DNA of 64,000 nt from Actinomadura madurae (GTDB lineage: Bacteria; Actinomycetota; Actinomycetes; Streptosporangiales; Streptosporangiaceae). The stretch spans positions 1,144,000-1,207,999 of the forward strand of contig NZ_FOVH01000001.1 in NCBI RefSeq assembly GCF_900115095.1, read 5' to 3'. The notes beneath the pieces are model-generated. The model worked only from the letters and a program-made list of their open reading frames with translations, was not told the DNA's origin and searched no databases. The position numbers were made by a program, and so were the translations under genes. This document shows, one piece after another, positions 35,448 through 44,246 of the stretch (within the stretch, counting starts at the first letter, position 1; each line of letters opens with the position of its first letter).

Positions 35448-36484
35448 ACTCAACGGTGGCCGACCACCTCGCCCGCATGGCTCCCGGAGACGTCGGCCGA
35501 GGGCTGATGGACGCCGGCCGCCTGGCGAGCGGCAACGCGGTCGGCATCCCCTACCTGATCGCCCGCGGCACGGGCGACGGCCCGTGCCTGTGGGTGAACG
35601 CCGCGGTGCACGGCGACGAGTCCCAGGCGCCCATCGTGGCGACGGAGTTCTTCCGGTCCGTCTCGGGCCGCCCGCTGAGCGGCGATGTCATCGTGACGCC
35701 CGTCGCCAATCCGCTGGCCTTCGACCATCGGCGCAAGCACTCCCCGTTCGACGGGACGGACCTCGACCAGAGCTTTCCCGGGCGGGCCGACTTCCTCGGC
35801 ACGCAGCGGCTGGCCCACCGTCTCTTCGCCGAGCTGTCGCCGCTCGCCGACACCGCCGTCAACATCCACACGATGGGCCCGTTCCTCGACGCCTGCAACT
35901 ACGGCGTCTACAAACTCCATCCGAAGGCAGGCGAGGAACGCGACCTGCTGTCCCTGCTCGCCCTGTTCGAGCTGCGCGTCGCCTGCCGGATGGACGTGTC
36001 CGGCCAGGGCGAGCTGCCCGGCCGGATCGAGGGCGCGCTGGACTACCAGATGATGGAGCTCGGCAAGCCGGCGTTCATGCTGGAGGCGGGCGCGGGGGGC
36101 CGGCACGACCGCCCGGCCGTCGGCAAGGCGGTGCGCGGCCTCCTCCGGCTCGCCGCGGTGACGGGGACGGCCGTGCCGCCGGAAGCGCCGGTCGACCGCC
36201 CCGCCTCGATCTGCAGGGCGACACGGCGGACCCATGTCACCTCGGCCGAGGGCGGCTTCTTCAGCGCCCTCGCCAAGCCCGGTGACGTGGTGCCCGCGGG
36301 ACGGCCGCTCGGTGAGATCCGCAACGTGTACGGGGACGTCGTGGAGGCGGTCTCGCTGCCCTCTCCCGCTCTCGTGATCGGCGTCCGGCGCGATCCCATC
36401 GTCCACTCCGGCGACCGCGTGGGCTTCGTCGCCACCGAATGGGACGACGTCGACCTGACCGCGCCGTTGCGGGAGGCGCCGTGA
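35444..36484 (+). CDS. Succinylglutamate desuccinylase/aspartoacylase-family zinc deacylase
   Basis: A 346-residue M14-like carboxypeptidase-fold protein. The zinc motif 'AAVHGDESQAP' (HxxE at about residues 54-57) and the third ligand in 'AVNIHTMGPF' are present, plus 'TPVANPLAFDHRRKHSPFDG' and 'DLDQSFPG' (substrate-binding Arg/Asn block). A C-terminal beta domain ('GGFFSALAKPGDVVPAGRPL') is typical. The family removes N-acyl groups from amino acids. In this operon it may deacylate the imported substrate. Coupled to the next gene by GTGA. Confidence 0.87.
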   Translation: MNSTVADHLARMAPGDVGRGLMDAGRLASGNAVGIPYLIARGTGDGPCLWVNAAVHGDESQAPIVATEFFRSVSGRPLSGDVIVTPVANPLAFDHRRKHSPFDGTDLDQSFPGRADFLGTQRLAHRLFAELSPLADTAVNIHTMGPFLDACNYGVYKLHPKAGEERDLLSLLALFELRVACRMDVSGQGELPGRIEGALDYQMMELGKPAFMLEAGAGGRHDRPAVGKAVRGLLRLAAVTGTAVPPEAPVDRPASICRATRRTHVTSAEGGFFSALAKPGDVVPAGRPLGEIRNVYGDVVEAVSLPSPALVIGVRRDPIVHSGDRVGFVATEWDDVDLTAPLREAP

Positions 36485-37092
36485 CCGGGCATCACACGAC
36501 GGTCGGAGCCGGCGACGTCGGGACCTTCCGTGTCGCGTCGGGCCAGACGATCGAGGTGGTCAACACGTTCGGCGGCCAGGTCGTCGACGCGTGGTTCTTC
36601 GCGGCCGGCGACCCGGCCGAGTTCGCGTCCATGAGCCACTCGCGCGCCTCCCTGCGCACGATCCGGCCTGCGGTGGGAAGCACCTTCGTCACCAGGCGCC
36701 GCGAACCTCTGATCACCCTGGTCGCCGATTCGTCACCGGGCATCCACGACATGACGATGCCGCCCTGCGACCGGTGGCGCTACCGGCAGCTCGGTGCACC
36801 GGAGCACCGCAACTGCGCCGACAACCTGCGGTCCGCGCTGCGGGCCGAGGGGCACGGGGACCTGGAGGTGCTCCCCGATCCGCTGAACCTGTTCCAGAAC
36901 TCGCCGATCGACGCCGAAGGGCGGCTCACCTTCCTGGAATCGCCGGCGCCCGCCGGTTCCTCCGTCCGCCTGCGGGCTCACCGGGACCTCGTCGCGCACC
37001 TCTCCGTGTGCCCCATGGACATCATGCCGATCAACGGCGGCGCCCCGCGCTCCATCAGCGTCGCCGTCCTCGATCCGGACGAGGCGGGGTAG
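36481..37092 (+). CDS. DUF1989 (urea-carboxylase-associated-like) protein
   Basis: A 203-residue DUF1989 protein: 'GQTIEVVNTFGGQVVDAWFF', 'FASMSHSRASLRTIRPAVGS' and 'PCDRWRYRQLG' with 'HRNCADNLRSAL' are its typical blocks, and 'DPLNLFQNSPID' plus 'ICPMDIMPIN'-like 'VCPMDIMPING' close it. Family members accompany urea carboxylase or amino-acid and amine catabolism genes, with no settled reaction; a conserved His/Cys set suggests metal binding. Here it sits between a deacylase and an amidase. Confidence 0.85.
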   Translation: MTGHHTTVGAGDVGTFRVASGQTIEVVNTFGGQVVDAWFFAAGDPAEFASMSHSRASLRTIRPAVGSTFVTRRREPLITLVADSSPGIHDMTMPPCDRWRYRQLGAPEHRNCADNLRSALRAEGHGDLEVLPDPLNLFQNSPIDAEGRLTFLESPAPAGSSVRLRAHRDLVAHLSVCPMDIMPINGGAPRSISVAVLDPDEAG

Positions 37093-38487
37093 ATGTCCAC
37101 ATCGCTGTCCGATCTCACCCTGGAGGAGACACAGGCCGCCGTCCTCCGGCGGGACGCCTCTCCCGCGGAGGTCGCCGCGAGCCATCTCGCCGCGATCGAA
37201 CGCTGGGAGCCGGCGACGGGCGCGTTCGCGACGGTCAGCGCGGAGCGCCTCCACGCGGACGCGCGGCGCGCGGAGGAGGATCTCCTGCGCGGGTCGCCCG
37301 GCCCGCTGGCCGCCGTCGGGGTGAGCGTCAAGGACAACATCGACGTCGCGGGGCTGCCGACCACGGCCGGCTCCTCGTGGTTCAGCGAGAAGGCCCCGGC
37401 CGATGCCGAGTGCTGGCGGCGGCTGGCGTCCGCCGGGGCGCTGCACGTCGGCAAGACCAACATGCACGAGTTCGCCTACGGCGCCACCAACGTCAACACC
37501 AAGGCGCGCACCACGTCGAACCCGTGGGATCCGCGGCGCGTGAGCGGCGGATCGAGCGGTGGCAGCGCCGTCTCGGTCGCCGTCGGCGCGTGCGGCGCCT
37601 CGCTCGGGACGGACACCGGGGGGTCGGTGCGCATCCCCGCCGCCCTGACGGGCGTGACCGGCTTCAAACCCAGCCTGGGCCTCGTCCCGACGACGAAGGT
37701 GTTCCCGCTCAGCCCGTCCTGCGACACCGTCGGCGTGTTCAGCCGTACGGCGGCCGGGTGCACCCGCGTCCTGCGGAGTCTGCTCGCGGAGGGCGTGCCG
37801 CCGGAAGGCGGCTCCGACCAGGGAGATCCTGGGCGGCGGGATTCGCTGCGGGGGCTGCACCTCGGAATCGTCAGGTCGCATCTCGCGGCGGCCTCCCAGG
37901 AGGTGTACGAGGTGGTCCACTCCGCTCTCAAGACGTTCGAAGCGCTCGGCGCCACCGTCGACTGGGTCGAGTTGCACCACGAGGAGGAGGCCCGCGCCGT
38001 CACCGCCACCGTGGTGGCGTTCGAGGCGGCGCAGGTGCACCGTCGCTGGCTCCGCGATCGTCCCGGGGACTACGGGGACGACGTCAGGGCGCGGCTGGAG
38101 GCGGGCCTGGAGGTGCCGGGTGCCCGTTACCGGACGGCCAAGCGGGAGAGGCGGCGGCTCGCCTCGGAGATGCTCGCCGCCCAGCGCCCCTTCGACGCCG
38201 TGATCGGCCCGACGGTCCCCGTCACCGCCCCGAGGATCGCCGACTGCGGCCCCGACCAGGCGCCGGCGGCCCAGGCCGCGCTGCTCGCCAACACCTACTG
38301 CTTCAACGTCACCGGCCAGCCGGCGGTCTCCATTCCGTGCGGAACGGCGTCCGACGGGCTGCCCGTGGGACTCCAGATGGCGGCCGGTCTCGGCAGGGAC
38401 CGGGACGTCCTCGCCCTCGCCATGACGGTGCAGGACGCGACCGGATGGCACGGCCTCCGGCCGCCGCCGAAGGCGCCGGTCACATGA
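37093..38487 (+). CDS. Amidase-signature-family hydrolase
   Basis: A 464-residue amidase with the Ser-cisSer-Lys triad: Lys80 in 'VGVSVKDNIDVAG', the 'GGSSGGSAV' loop (residues 152-160) and nucleophile Ser178 in 'GTDTGGSVRIPA'. It lacks the C-terminal domain of allophanate hydrolases, so urea breakdown is not supported. It probably hydrolyses an amide bond in the transported compound. Its ATG follows the previous stop directly (TAGATG), and its 3' end overlaps the oxidoreductase gene by 4 bp. Confidence 0.9.
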   Translation: MSTSLSDLTLEETQAAVLRRDASPAEVAASHLAAIERWEPATGAFATVSAERLHADARRAEEDLLRGSPGPLAAVGVSVKDNIDVAGLPTTAGSSWFSEKAPADAECWRRLASAGALHVGKTNMHEFAYGATNVNTKARTTSNPWDPRRVSGGSSGGSAVSVAVGACGASLGTDTGGSVRIPAALTGVTGFKPSLGLVPTTKVFPLSPSCDTVGVFSRTAAGCTRVLRSLLAEGVPPEGGSDQGDPGRRDSLRGLHLGIVRSHLAAASQEVYEVVHSALKTFEALGATVDWVELHHEEEARAVTATVVAFEAAQVHRRWLRDRPGDYGDDVRARLEAGLEVPGARYRTAKRERRRLASEMLAAQRPFDAVIGPTVPVTAPRIADCGPDQAPAAQAALLANTYCFNVTGQPAVSIPCGTASDGLPVGLQMAAGLGRDRDVLALAMTVQDATGWHGLRPPPKAPVT

Positions 38488-40808
38488 GCACGAGCCGACC
38501 GACCAGCTCCCACTGGGGCCCGCTCCGCACCCGGATGGGCGACGGTGGACTCACCGTCGACCCGCACGAACTCGATCCGGCCCCTTCTTCTCTACTGCGC
38601 AACATGGCGCCCGCCAACGGGCACCCCGCGAGGATCCGCCACCCGATGGTGCGGCGCGGGTGGCTGGAGAACGGAGCCGGTCCCAGCAGGGCGCGCGGGC
38701 ACGACGAGTTCGTCCGCGTGGAGTGGCCCGAACTCACCGCGCTTCTGGCGGCCGAGCTGGAGCGCGTCATCGATCTGCACGGGAACGCCGCGATCTTCGG
38801 CGGCTCCTACGGGTGGGGCAGCGCGGGCCGGTTCCACCACCCGCAGAGCCAGGTGCACCGATTCCTCAACACCGTCGGCGGCTACGCGCGCTCGGTCAAC
38901 ACCTACAGCACGGGCGCGTCCAGCGTGATCCTTCCCCACGTGCTCGGTCCCGACGTGGACGCGATCCACGGCCTGACCGGCTGGTCGGTGCTCGCCGAGC
39001 ACACCACCCTGATCGTCGCCTTCGGCGGGCTGCCGGCCAAGAACATGCAGGTGGCTCCCGGAGGGATCACCCGGCACCGGGGCGCGGCCGCCCTGCGCCG
39101 GATCATCGACGGCGGCACGACCGTCGTCGCCGTGAGCCCCTCGCGGACCGACTGCCCGGAGGGAGCCGACGTCCACTGGTGTCCGATCAATCCCGGCACC
39201 GACGTCGCGATGATGCTGGCCCTCGCCTGGGTCCTGGTCACAGGCCACCTGCACGACATCGAGTTCCTCCGCACGCGCTGCGCCGGCTACGACCGGCTGG
39301 AGGCGTACCTGCTCGGGCTGGAGGACGGAGTCCCGAAGACCCCGGAATGGGCCGAGGGGATCACCGGTGTCGCGGCCGCCGACATCCACGCGCTGGCCTT
39401 GCGGATGGCGGCGAACCGGACCTTCGTGTCGGTCACCTGGTCACTCCAGCGCGCCCGGTACGGGGAACAGCCGCCGTGGACGGCGATCGCGCTGGCCGCC
39501 GTCCTCGGCCAGATCGGCCTGCCCGGGGGCGGTTTCGGGCACGGCTACGGATCCATGGGCGACGTGGGGCTTCCCCAGCGGCGCAACCCCCTCCCCACGC
39601 TTCCGCAGGGGCGCAATCCCGTCGACGCGTTCATTCCCGTCGCGAGAGTCGCCGACATGCTCCTCAATCCGGGAGCCCGCTTCGAATACAACGGAGGCGT
39701 CCACCGCTATCCGGACGCACGGCTCGTCTACTGGTGCGGCGGCAACCCGTTCCATCACCATCAGCACATCGGGCGGCTCCGCCGGGCGCTGGCGATGCCG
39801 GACACGGTCGTCGTCCACGAACCGTTCTGGACCGCGATGGCCGGGCACGCGGACATCGTCGTCCCGAGCGCGACGTCCTTCGAACGGTCGGACATCGGCG
39901 CCTCGCGGAACGACCCGTGCCTCATCGCCATGCATCAGGCGTGCGACCCGCCCGGCGACGCGAGGACGGACTACGAGACCTTCAGCGAGCTGGCGGCGGC
40001 GATGGGCGTCGGATCCGCGTTCACCGAGGACGCCCCGGAACGTGACTGGCTGCGCCGGATCTACGAGCGCTGGCGCGGCGAGGTCACCGGTCAGGGGGCG
40101 GCCCCGCCGCCCTTCGAGGAGTTCTGGAGCGCGGGCCACACCGAGTTGCCGGATGTCCCGGACGACCAGATCATGTTGCGCGACTTCGCGCGTGACCCGG
40201 AGACCTTCCGGCTGAACACGCCCAGCGGGCGCATCGAACTCTGCTCCGAAACGATCCGTTCGTTCGGCTACGACGACTGCCCGGGCCACCCGACCTGGCT
40301 TCCGCCGGACGCCGGACCGAGCGAGCAGTACCCGCTCACCCTGCTGGCGTCCCAGCCCGCACACCGGCTGCACAGCCAGCTGGACATGGGCCTCGCCAGC
40401 CAGGAGACCAAGGTCGGAGGGCGCGAGCCCGTGCTGATCCACCCCGAGGACGCGGCCCGGCGGGAGATCACGCCCGGATGCGTCGTCGTCATCACCAGCG
40501 CGCAGGGAAGCTGCCTGGCGGGCGCGGTCCTCACGCCCGACATCAAGAAGGGGTGCGTCCAGCTCTCCACCGGCGCGTGGTACGCCCCCTTGGACCCCTC
40601 AGACGTCGACTCGCCCTGCGGGCACGGGAACGTGAACACCCTGACCGCCGACCGCGGCACGTCGCGGCTCGCCCAGGGATGCACCGGTCAGCTGGTGAGC
40701 GTCGAAGTACGCCTTCATAAGGGGCCTGCACCGTCCGTGCCGGCTCACGCGCCCCCGCGCGGTGCCGAACCATCCCCTTCACCCCGGACCTTCGACAGCA
40801 GCCCTTGA
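38484..40808 (+). CDS. Cytoplasmic molybdopterin S/N-oxide reductase (BisC/DorA/TorA family)
   Basis: A 774-residue molybdenum bis-MGD enzyme of the DMSO-reductase class. 'IFGGSYGWGSAGRFHHPQSQ' and 'VNTYSTGASSVILPHVLG' agree with DMSO/TMAO reductases, with the Mo-ligating serine at Ser142. 'AYWVGGNPFVHHQ'-type 'VYWCGGNPFHHHQHIGRL', 'SWSMQR'-like 'WSLQRARYGEQPPW' and C-terminal 'NVNTLTADRGTSRLAQGC' are also hallmarks. There is no Tat signal and no N-terminal Fe-S cysteine motif, as in biotin sulfoxide reductase BisC, so it should reduce a sulfoxide or N-oxide in the cytosol. Confidence 0.9.
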   Translation: MSTSRPTSSHWGPLRTRMGDGGLTVDPHELDPAPSSLLRNMAPANGHPARIRHPMVRRGWLENGAGPSRARGHDEFVRVEWPELTALLAAELERVIDLHGNAAIFGGSYGWGSAGRFHHPQSQVHRFLNTVGGYARSVNTYSTGASSVILPHVLGPDVDAIHGLTGWSVLAEHTTLIVAFGGLPAKNMQVAPGGITRHRGAAALRRIIDGGTTVVAVSPSRTDCPEGADVHWCPINPGTDVAMMLALAWVLVTGHLHDIEFLRTRCAGYDRLEAYLLGLEDGVPKTPEWAEGITGVAAADIHALALRMAANRTFVSVTWSLQRARYGEQPPWTAIALAAVLGQIGLPGGGFGHGYGSMGDVGLPQRRNPLPTLPQGRNPVDAFIPVARVADMLLNPGARFEYNGGVHRYPDARLVYWCGGNPFHHHQHIGRLRRALAMPDTVVVHEPFWTAMAGHADIVVPSATSFERSDIGASRNDPCLIAMHQACDPPGDARTDYETFSELAAAMGVGSAFTEDAPERDWLRRIYERWRGEVTGQGAAPPPFEEFWSAGHTELPDVPDDQIMLRDFARDPETFRLNTPSGRIELCSETIRSFGYDDCPGHPTWLPPDAGPSEQYPLTLLASQPAHRLHSQLDMGLASQETKVGGREPVLIHPEDAARREITPGCVVVITSAQGSCLAGAVLTPDIKKGCVQLSTGAWYAPLDPSDVDSPCGHGNVNTLTADRGTSRLAQGCTGQLVSVEVRLHKGPAPSVPAHAPPRGAEPSPSPRTFDSSP

Positions 40809-40831
40809 TACGTGGAAGACAGGAGCCGTAG

Positions 40832-42511
40832 ATGACCGCCGAAGACCATGACGTCTTTGCTGATGCCGTCTTCACCGATGTCGCCTTCATCGATTACGAC
40901 GAGATCGAGCGTTGGCGCGCCGCAGGAAAGGCCCATGCTCTGCTGGACGTCCGGGAGCGCGGGGAGTACGCACTCGGGCAGATCCCCGGCAGCTGCCCAC
41001 TTCCACGAGGACTCATCGAGATCTGCCTCGAACGTATGGTGCCGTGGAAGGACGTCCCCCTGGTCCTTTACTCGAACGGGAACCATCGAAGCGTCCTGGC
41101 TGCGCGCACCTGCCTGCGAATGGGCTATCGAGACGTCCGCGTCCTTGGGGGCGGCATCGACCAATGGGCCGCGGACGGACGCTCGCCGGTGTACGGGGTC
41201 AACGTCCTCGGCAAGACCTTCGGTGAGAAGCTCTCGGTGACCGACGAGGTCCGGCAGCTCAAACCCGACGAGGTCGCGGCCCTGGCTGAGGCAGGGGAAA
41301 CCGTCATCTTCGACGCGCGCACTTCCAGCGAATACGCCAAGGGCCATATCCCCGGTGCCTACAACATTCCCGGGGGCGAGCTCGTCTCCACGGTCTTCGA
41401 CGCCGGCATCGACCGGGCCGACCGCACCGCGCCGATTATCGTCCATTGCGCAGGCCGGACGCGAAGCATCGTCGGGGCCTATCTACTGCGGCAGGCCGGC
41501 TTCGACAACGTGTTCGCGCTCCGCAACGGGACGATGGCATGGGTCATGTCGGGCCGTGAGCTCGAAACGGAGCAGAGGCCGTGGACCGGCTCGGAGGCCG
41601 GGACCGGAGGATCGGCGAGATCTGCCGAGTTCGCGCACGAGTTCGTCCGCGGCACACACGCGTTGTCCATCCCGGCATCCGAACTCGCCGCACTGCGCGA
41701 ACGTCACGAACCCTGCTACGTCATCGACGTCCGCATGGTCGACGAATTCAAGGCAGGACACATCCCGGGCGCCCTCTCCTGCCCAGCGGGCCAGCTGGCC
41801 AACGCGGTGGACGAGCAACTCGCCGTCCGCGACGCGCTCCTCGTGTGCTACTCCGGCGCCGAGACACGAGCCAGGATCGGAGCCGCGCTCCTGGCGCGGA
41901 TCGGATACCGCCGCGTCGCCTGGCTCGCGGGCGGCCTCGCGGAACACGACGGCCCCATCGAAACGGGTGATCCGAACGCCTACCTGGACGACCTCGCCTT
42001 CTCCGGACCCGACGTCCCCACGATCGACGGCGGCGAACTGTCGGACGTCCTGGCCGACGGCACGGGCCTGCTGCTCGACGTCAGGCGCAGCAGCGAGTAC
42101 GCGCTGAGCCACATACCCGGGTCCTTGTGGATTCCGCGAGGCGACCTCGAACGGCGTATCGGCGCCCACGCGACGGCCGACACCGAGACCCGGCTCGTCC
42201 TCGCCTCCGACCGGGAACTCCGCTCCACGCTGGCGGCGAGGACGCTGCTGGACATGGGATACCGGAACGTCTCGGTGCTCGGAGGCGGCGTCAACGGGTG
42301 GATCTCCTCGGGCCGGGCGACGGAAGAGGGACTCGACGGCGCGGACGTTTCGCTGGCCGAGGCCAAGGAAGACGCGGAACTCGTCGCACGGCGTCCCAAA
42401 CTGCTCGAACGCAACCGCGAGGACATGGTCCGGTACCTCGACTGGGAGGAGCGCCTTGGAACGGAAATGCTGGCGAAGGCCGAAGGTTCTCCCGGAGGGG
42501 ACCATGACTGA
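40832..42511 (+). CDS. Four-domain rhodanese-like sulfurtransferase
   Basis: A 559-residue protein of four rhodanese modules (about 15-115, 140-250, 270-385, 395-510), each ending in a 'GYRxVxxLxGG' helix. The active-site position is Ser81 in module 1 ('LYSNGNHRS'), Cys206 in module 2 ('VHCAGRTRS'), Cys339 in module 3 ('LVCYSGAETRA') and Ser459 in module 4 ('LASDRELRS'). Thus the inner two modules look active and the outer two not. It would move sulfane sulfur released from the pathway to an acceptor. Begins 24 bp after the reductase gene with ACAGGAGCC. Confidence 0.9.
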   Translation: MTAEDHDVFADAVFTDVAFIDYDEIERWRAAGKAHALLDVRERGEYALGQIPGSCPLPRGLIEICLERMVPWKDVPLVLYSNGNHRSVLAARTCLRMGYRDVRVLGGGIDQWAADGRSPVYGVNVLGKTFGEKLSVTDEVRQLKPDEVAALAEAGETVIFDARTSSEYAKGHIPGAYNIPGGELVSTVFDAGIDRADRTAPIIVHCAGRTRSIVGAYLLRQAGFDNVFALRNGTMAWVMSGRELETEQRPWTGSEAGTGGSARSAEFAHEFVRGTHALSIPASELAALRERHEPCYVIDVRMVDEFKAGHIPGALSCPAGQLANAVDEQLAVRDALLVCYSGAETRARIGAALLARIGYRRVAWLAGGLAEHDGPIETGDPNAYLDDLAFSGPDVPTIDGGELSDVLADGTGLLLDVRRSSEYALSHIPGSLWIPRGDLERRIGAHATADTETRLVLASDRELRSTLAARTLLDMGYRNVSVLGGGVNGWISSGRATEEGLDGADVSLAEAKEDAELVARRPKLLERNREDMVRYLDWEERLGTEMLAKAEGSPGGDHD

Positions 42512-43670
42512 GCTGGAGCTGGCCGAGGCCACGCTCCGCGGCCGGGGAGGCAAGAAATGGCGCACCTACGCCGATGACGTGCTGCCGATGTGGCTCGCCG
42601 ACATGGACTTCCAGCCCGCGGAAGCCGTCAGGCGCGCCGTGCTGGAGACGGCGCGAGCGGGGACCTTCACCTACCCGCTCGACGCCGAGCACCGCGGTGT
42701 AGGCGAAGCCTTCGCGGCGCGCATGCGCGCCCGCTTCGGCTGGGAGGCCAGGGCCGACCGGACGGCCGTCATCGCCGACCTGGTGCAGGGCCTCACGGCG
42801 ACCGTGATGGCCTACAGCGAGCCCGGGGACGGGGTCATCGTCCTCAGCCCGATCTACCCCCCGTTCGTCCGGAGCGTCGAGGTGAGCGGCCGGAAGGTCG
42901 CCGACGTGCCGATGGTCGATGGACCGGGCGGGTTCGCCATCGACTTCGACCTGCTCAGGCGGCAGGCCGCGCGCCCCGACGTGCGGCTGATGCTGCTCTG
43001 CAACCCCCACAACCCGACCGGCCGGGTGTTCACCGCCGAGGAACTCCGGCGCCTGTCCGAGGTGGCGCTCGAACACGGAGTCGTCGTGGTCTCCGACGAG
43101 GTGCACGCGGACCTCGTGTACGCCCCCCACGCCCACACCGTCTTCTCCACCGTGGCCCAGGATTCCGGTGCCACCACCATCACACTCCAGTCGGCCACGA
43201 AGGCGTTCAACCTGGGCGGCCTCCGATGCGCGGTCGTCCACTTCGGGTCCGAGCCCTTGCGGCGGCGCTTCACCGCGACGTTCCCCGACCGGGTGCTCGG
43301 CAGGGTGTCGGGCGTCGCCGCCGCCGCGACGATCGCCGCCTGGACCGACGCGGACGGGTGGCTGGGCGGCGTACTGGAGATCCTCGAACTGAACCGCAGT
43401 ACGGTCTTCGACTGGGTGGCGGCCCGCCCTTCGCACGTCCACGCCCACATGCCGGAAGGCACGTACTTCGCGTGGCTGGACTTCACGCGGCTGCCGCCCG
43501 GCGGAGCGTCGGCTCACGAGCACCTTCTGAAGACCGCTCGCCTCGCCCTCCAGGCAGGCGAGGACTTCGCCGCCTCCTGCCCGACGTGGGCACGCCTGAA
43601 CTTCGCGACCTCGCCCCTCATCCTCGCCGAGGCCCTGGACCGCATGGAGGCGGCCCTCACCGTCACCTGA
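42504..43670 (+). CDS. MalY/PatB-type PLP-dependent C-S (beta-)lyase
   Basis: A 388-residue fold-type-I PLP enzyme. 'LPMWLADMDFQPAEAV' is the hallmark of the MalY/PatB cystathionine-beta-lyase subgroup; 'LLCNPHNPTGRVFTAEEL', 'VSDEVHADLVY' and the Schiff-base Lys233 in 'TLQSATKAFNLGGLR' follow. The subgroup cleaves S-substituted cysteines to thiol, pyruvate and ammonia. It is coupled to the rhodanese gene by an 8-bp overlap, consistent with handing released sulfur to it. Confidence 0.9.
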   Translation: MTELELAEATLRGRGGKKWRTYADDVLPMWLADMDFQPAEAVRRAVLETARAGTFTYPLDAEHRGVGEAFAARMRARFGWEARADRTAVIADLVQGLTATVMAYSEPGDGVIVLSPIYPPFVRSVEVSGRKVADVPMVDGPGGFAIDFDLLRRQAARPDVRLMLLCNPHNPTGRVFTAEELRRLSEVALEHGVVVVSDEVHADLVYAPHAHTVFSTVAQDSGATTITLQSATKAFNLGGLRCAVVHFGSEPLRRRFTATFPDRVLGRVSGVAAAATIAAWTDADGWLGGVLEILELNRSTVFDWVAARPSHVHAHMPEGTYFAWLDFTRLPPGGASAHEHLLKTARLALQAGEDFAASCPTWARLNFATSPLILAEALDRMEAALTVT

Positions 43671-43697
43671 CCCGACGACCACGAAGGAAGACGACGC

Positions 43698-44246
43698 ATG
43701 AGCGCACTCGAACAGTTCATCCACGACCTGACCGACCTCACCACCGCCGAGGACAGGATGCCCGACGACGCGCTGGCGACCACGGTCTCCGAACTCCTGC
43801 AGGAGCTCGTCACCCGGCCGGCCCCGATCCCGGTCGAGTTCACCCGGCGGTCAGCGGCCCACAACGGCCGCGGACGGTACATCCTGCACCGCTCGCCCAC
43901 CTTCACGATCAGCTCGATCGTGTGGGCGCCCGGGGAGGTCGCCCCTCCCCACACCCACGAGACCTGGGGGGCCATCGGGCTGATCTCCAACCGCATCGAG
44001 GAGCGGCGCTACGAACTCGCCGGCGACGACACCCTCAACCCGGTCGACCACCACCGGCACGCCGCGGGCGCCGTCTCCGTCCTCGTCCCGGACGACGACA
44101 TCCACTCGATGCACAACCTGACCGACACCGACACGGTGGAGATCCACGTGTACGGAAAGGACCTGACGGGCCTCCGCCGCCGCCGCTGGTCACTGAACGG
44201 AGACGACATGCAGGAATTCGCGAGCGGAAAGTACTTCAACTGCTGA
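43698..44246 (+). CDS. Cysteine-dioxygenase-family thiol dioxygenase
   Basis: A 182-residue cupin. The 3-His iron site is visible: His85 and His87 in 'VAPPHTHETWG' and His139 in 'DIHSMHNLTD', matching the His86/His88/His140 pattern of cysteine dioxygenases. The distal Cys of mammalian enzymes is not evident. Family members oxidise cysteine, 3-mercaptopropionate or related small thiols to sulfinates. It is the final gene of the operon, with its 3' end overlapping the convergent SagB-type gene by 11 bp. Confidence 0.87.
   Translation: MSALEQFIHDLTDLTTAEDRMPDDALATTVSELLQELVTRPAPIPVEFTRRSAAHNGRGRYILHRSPTFTISSIVWAPGEVAPPHTHETWGAIGLISNRIEERRYELAGDDTLNPVDHHRHAAGAVSVLVPDDDIHSMHNLTDTDTVEIHVYGKDLTGLRRRRWSLNGDDMQEFASGKYFNC

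Noticed and set aside
37093..38487. Allophanate hydrolase (urea degradation) for the amidase
   Set aside because: It lies next to DUF1989, often linked to urea carboxylase, but lacks the allophanate hydrolase C-terminal domain and no urea carboxylase is present.
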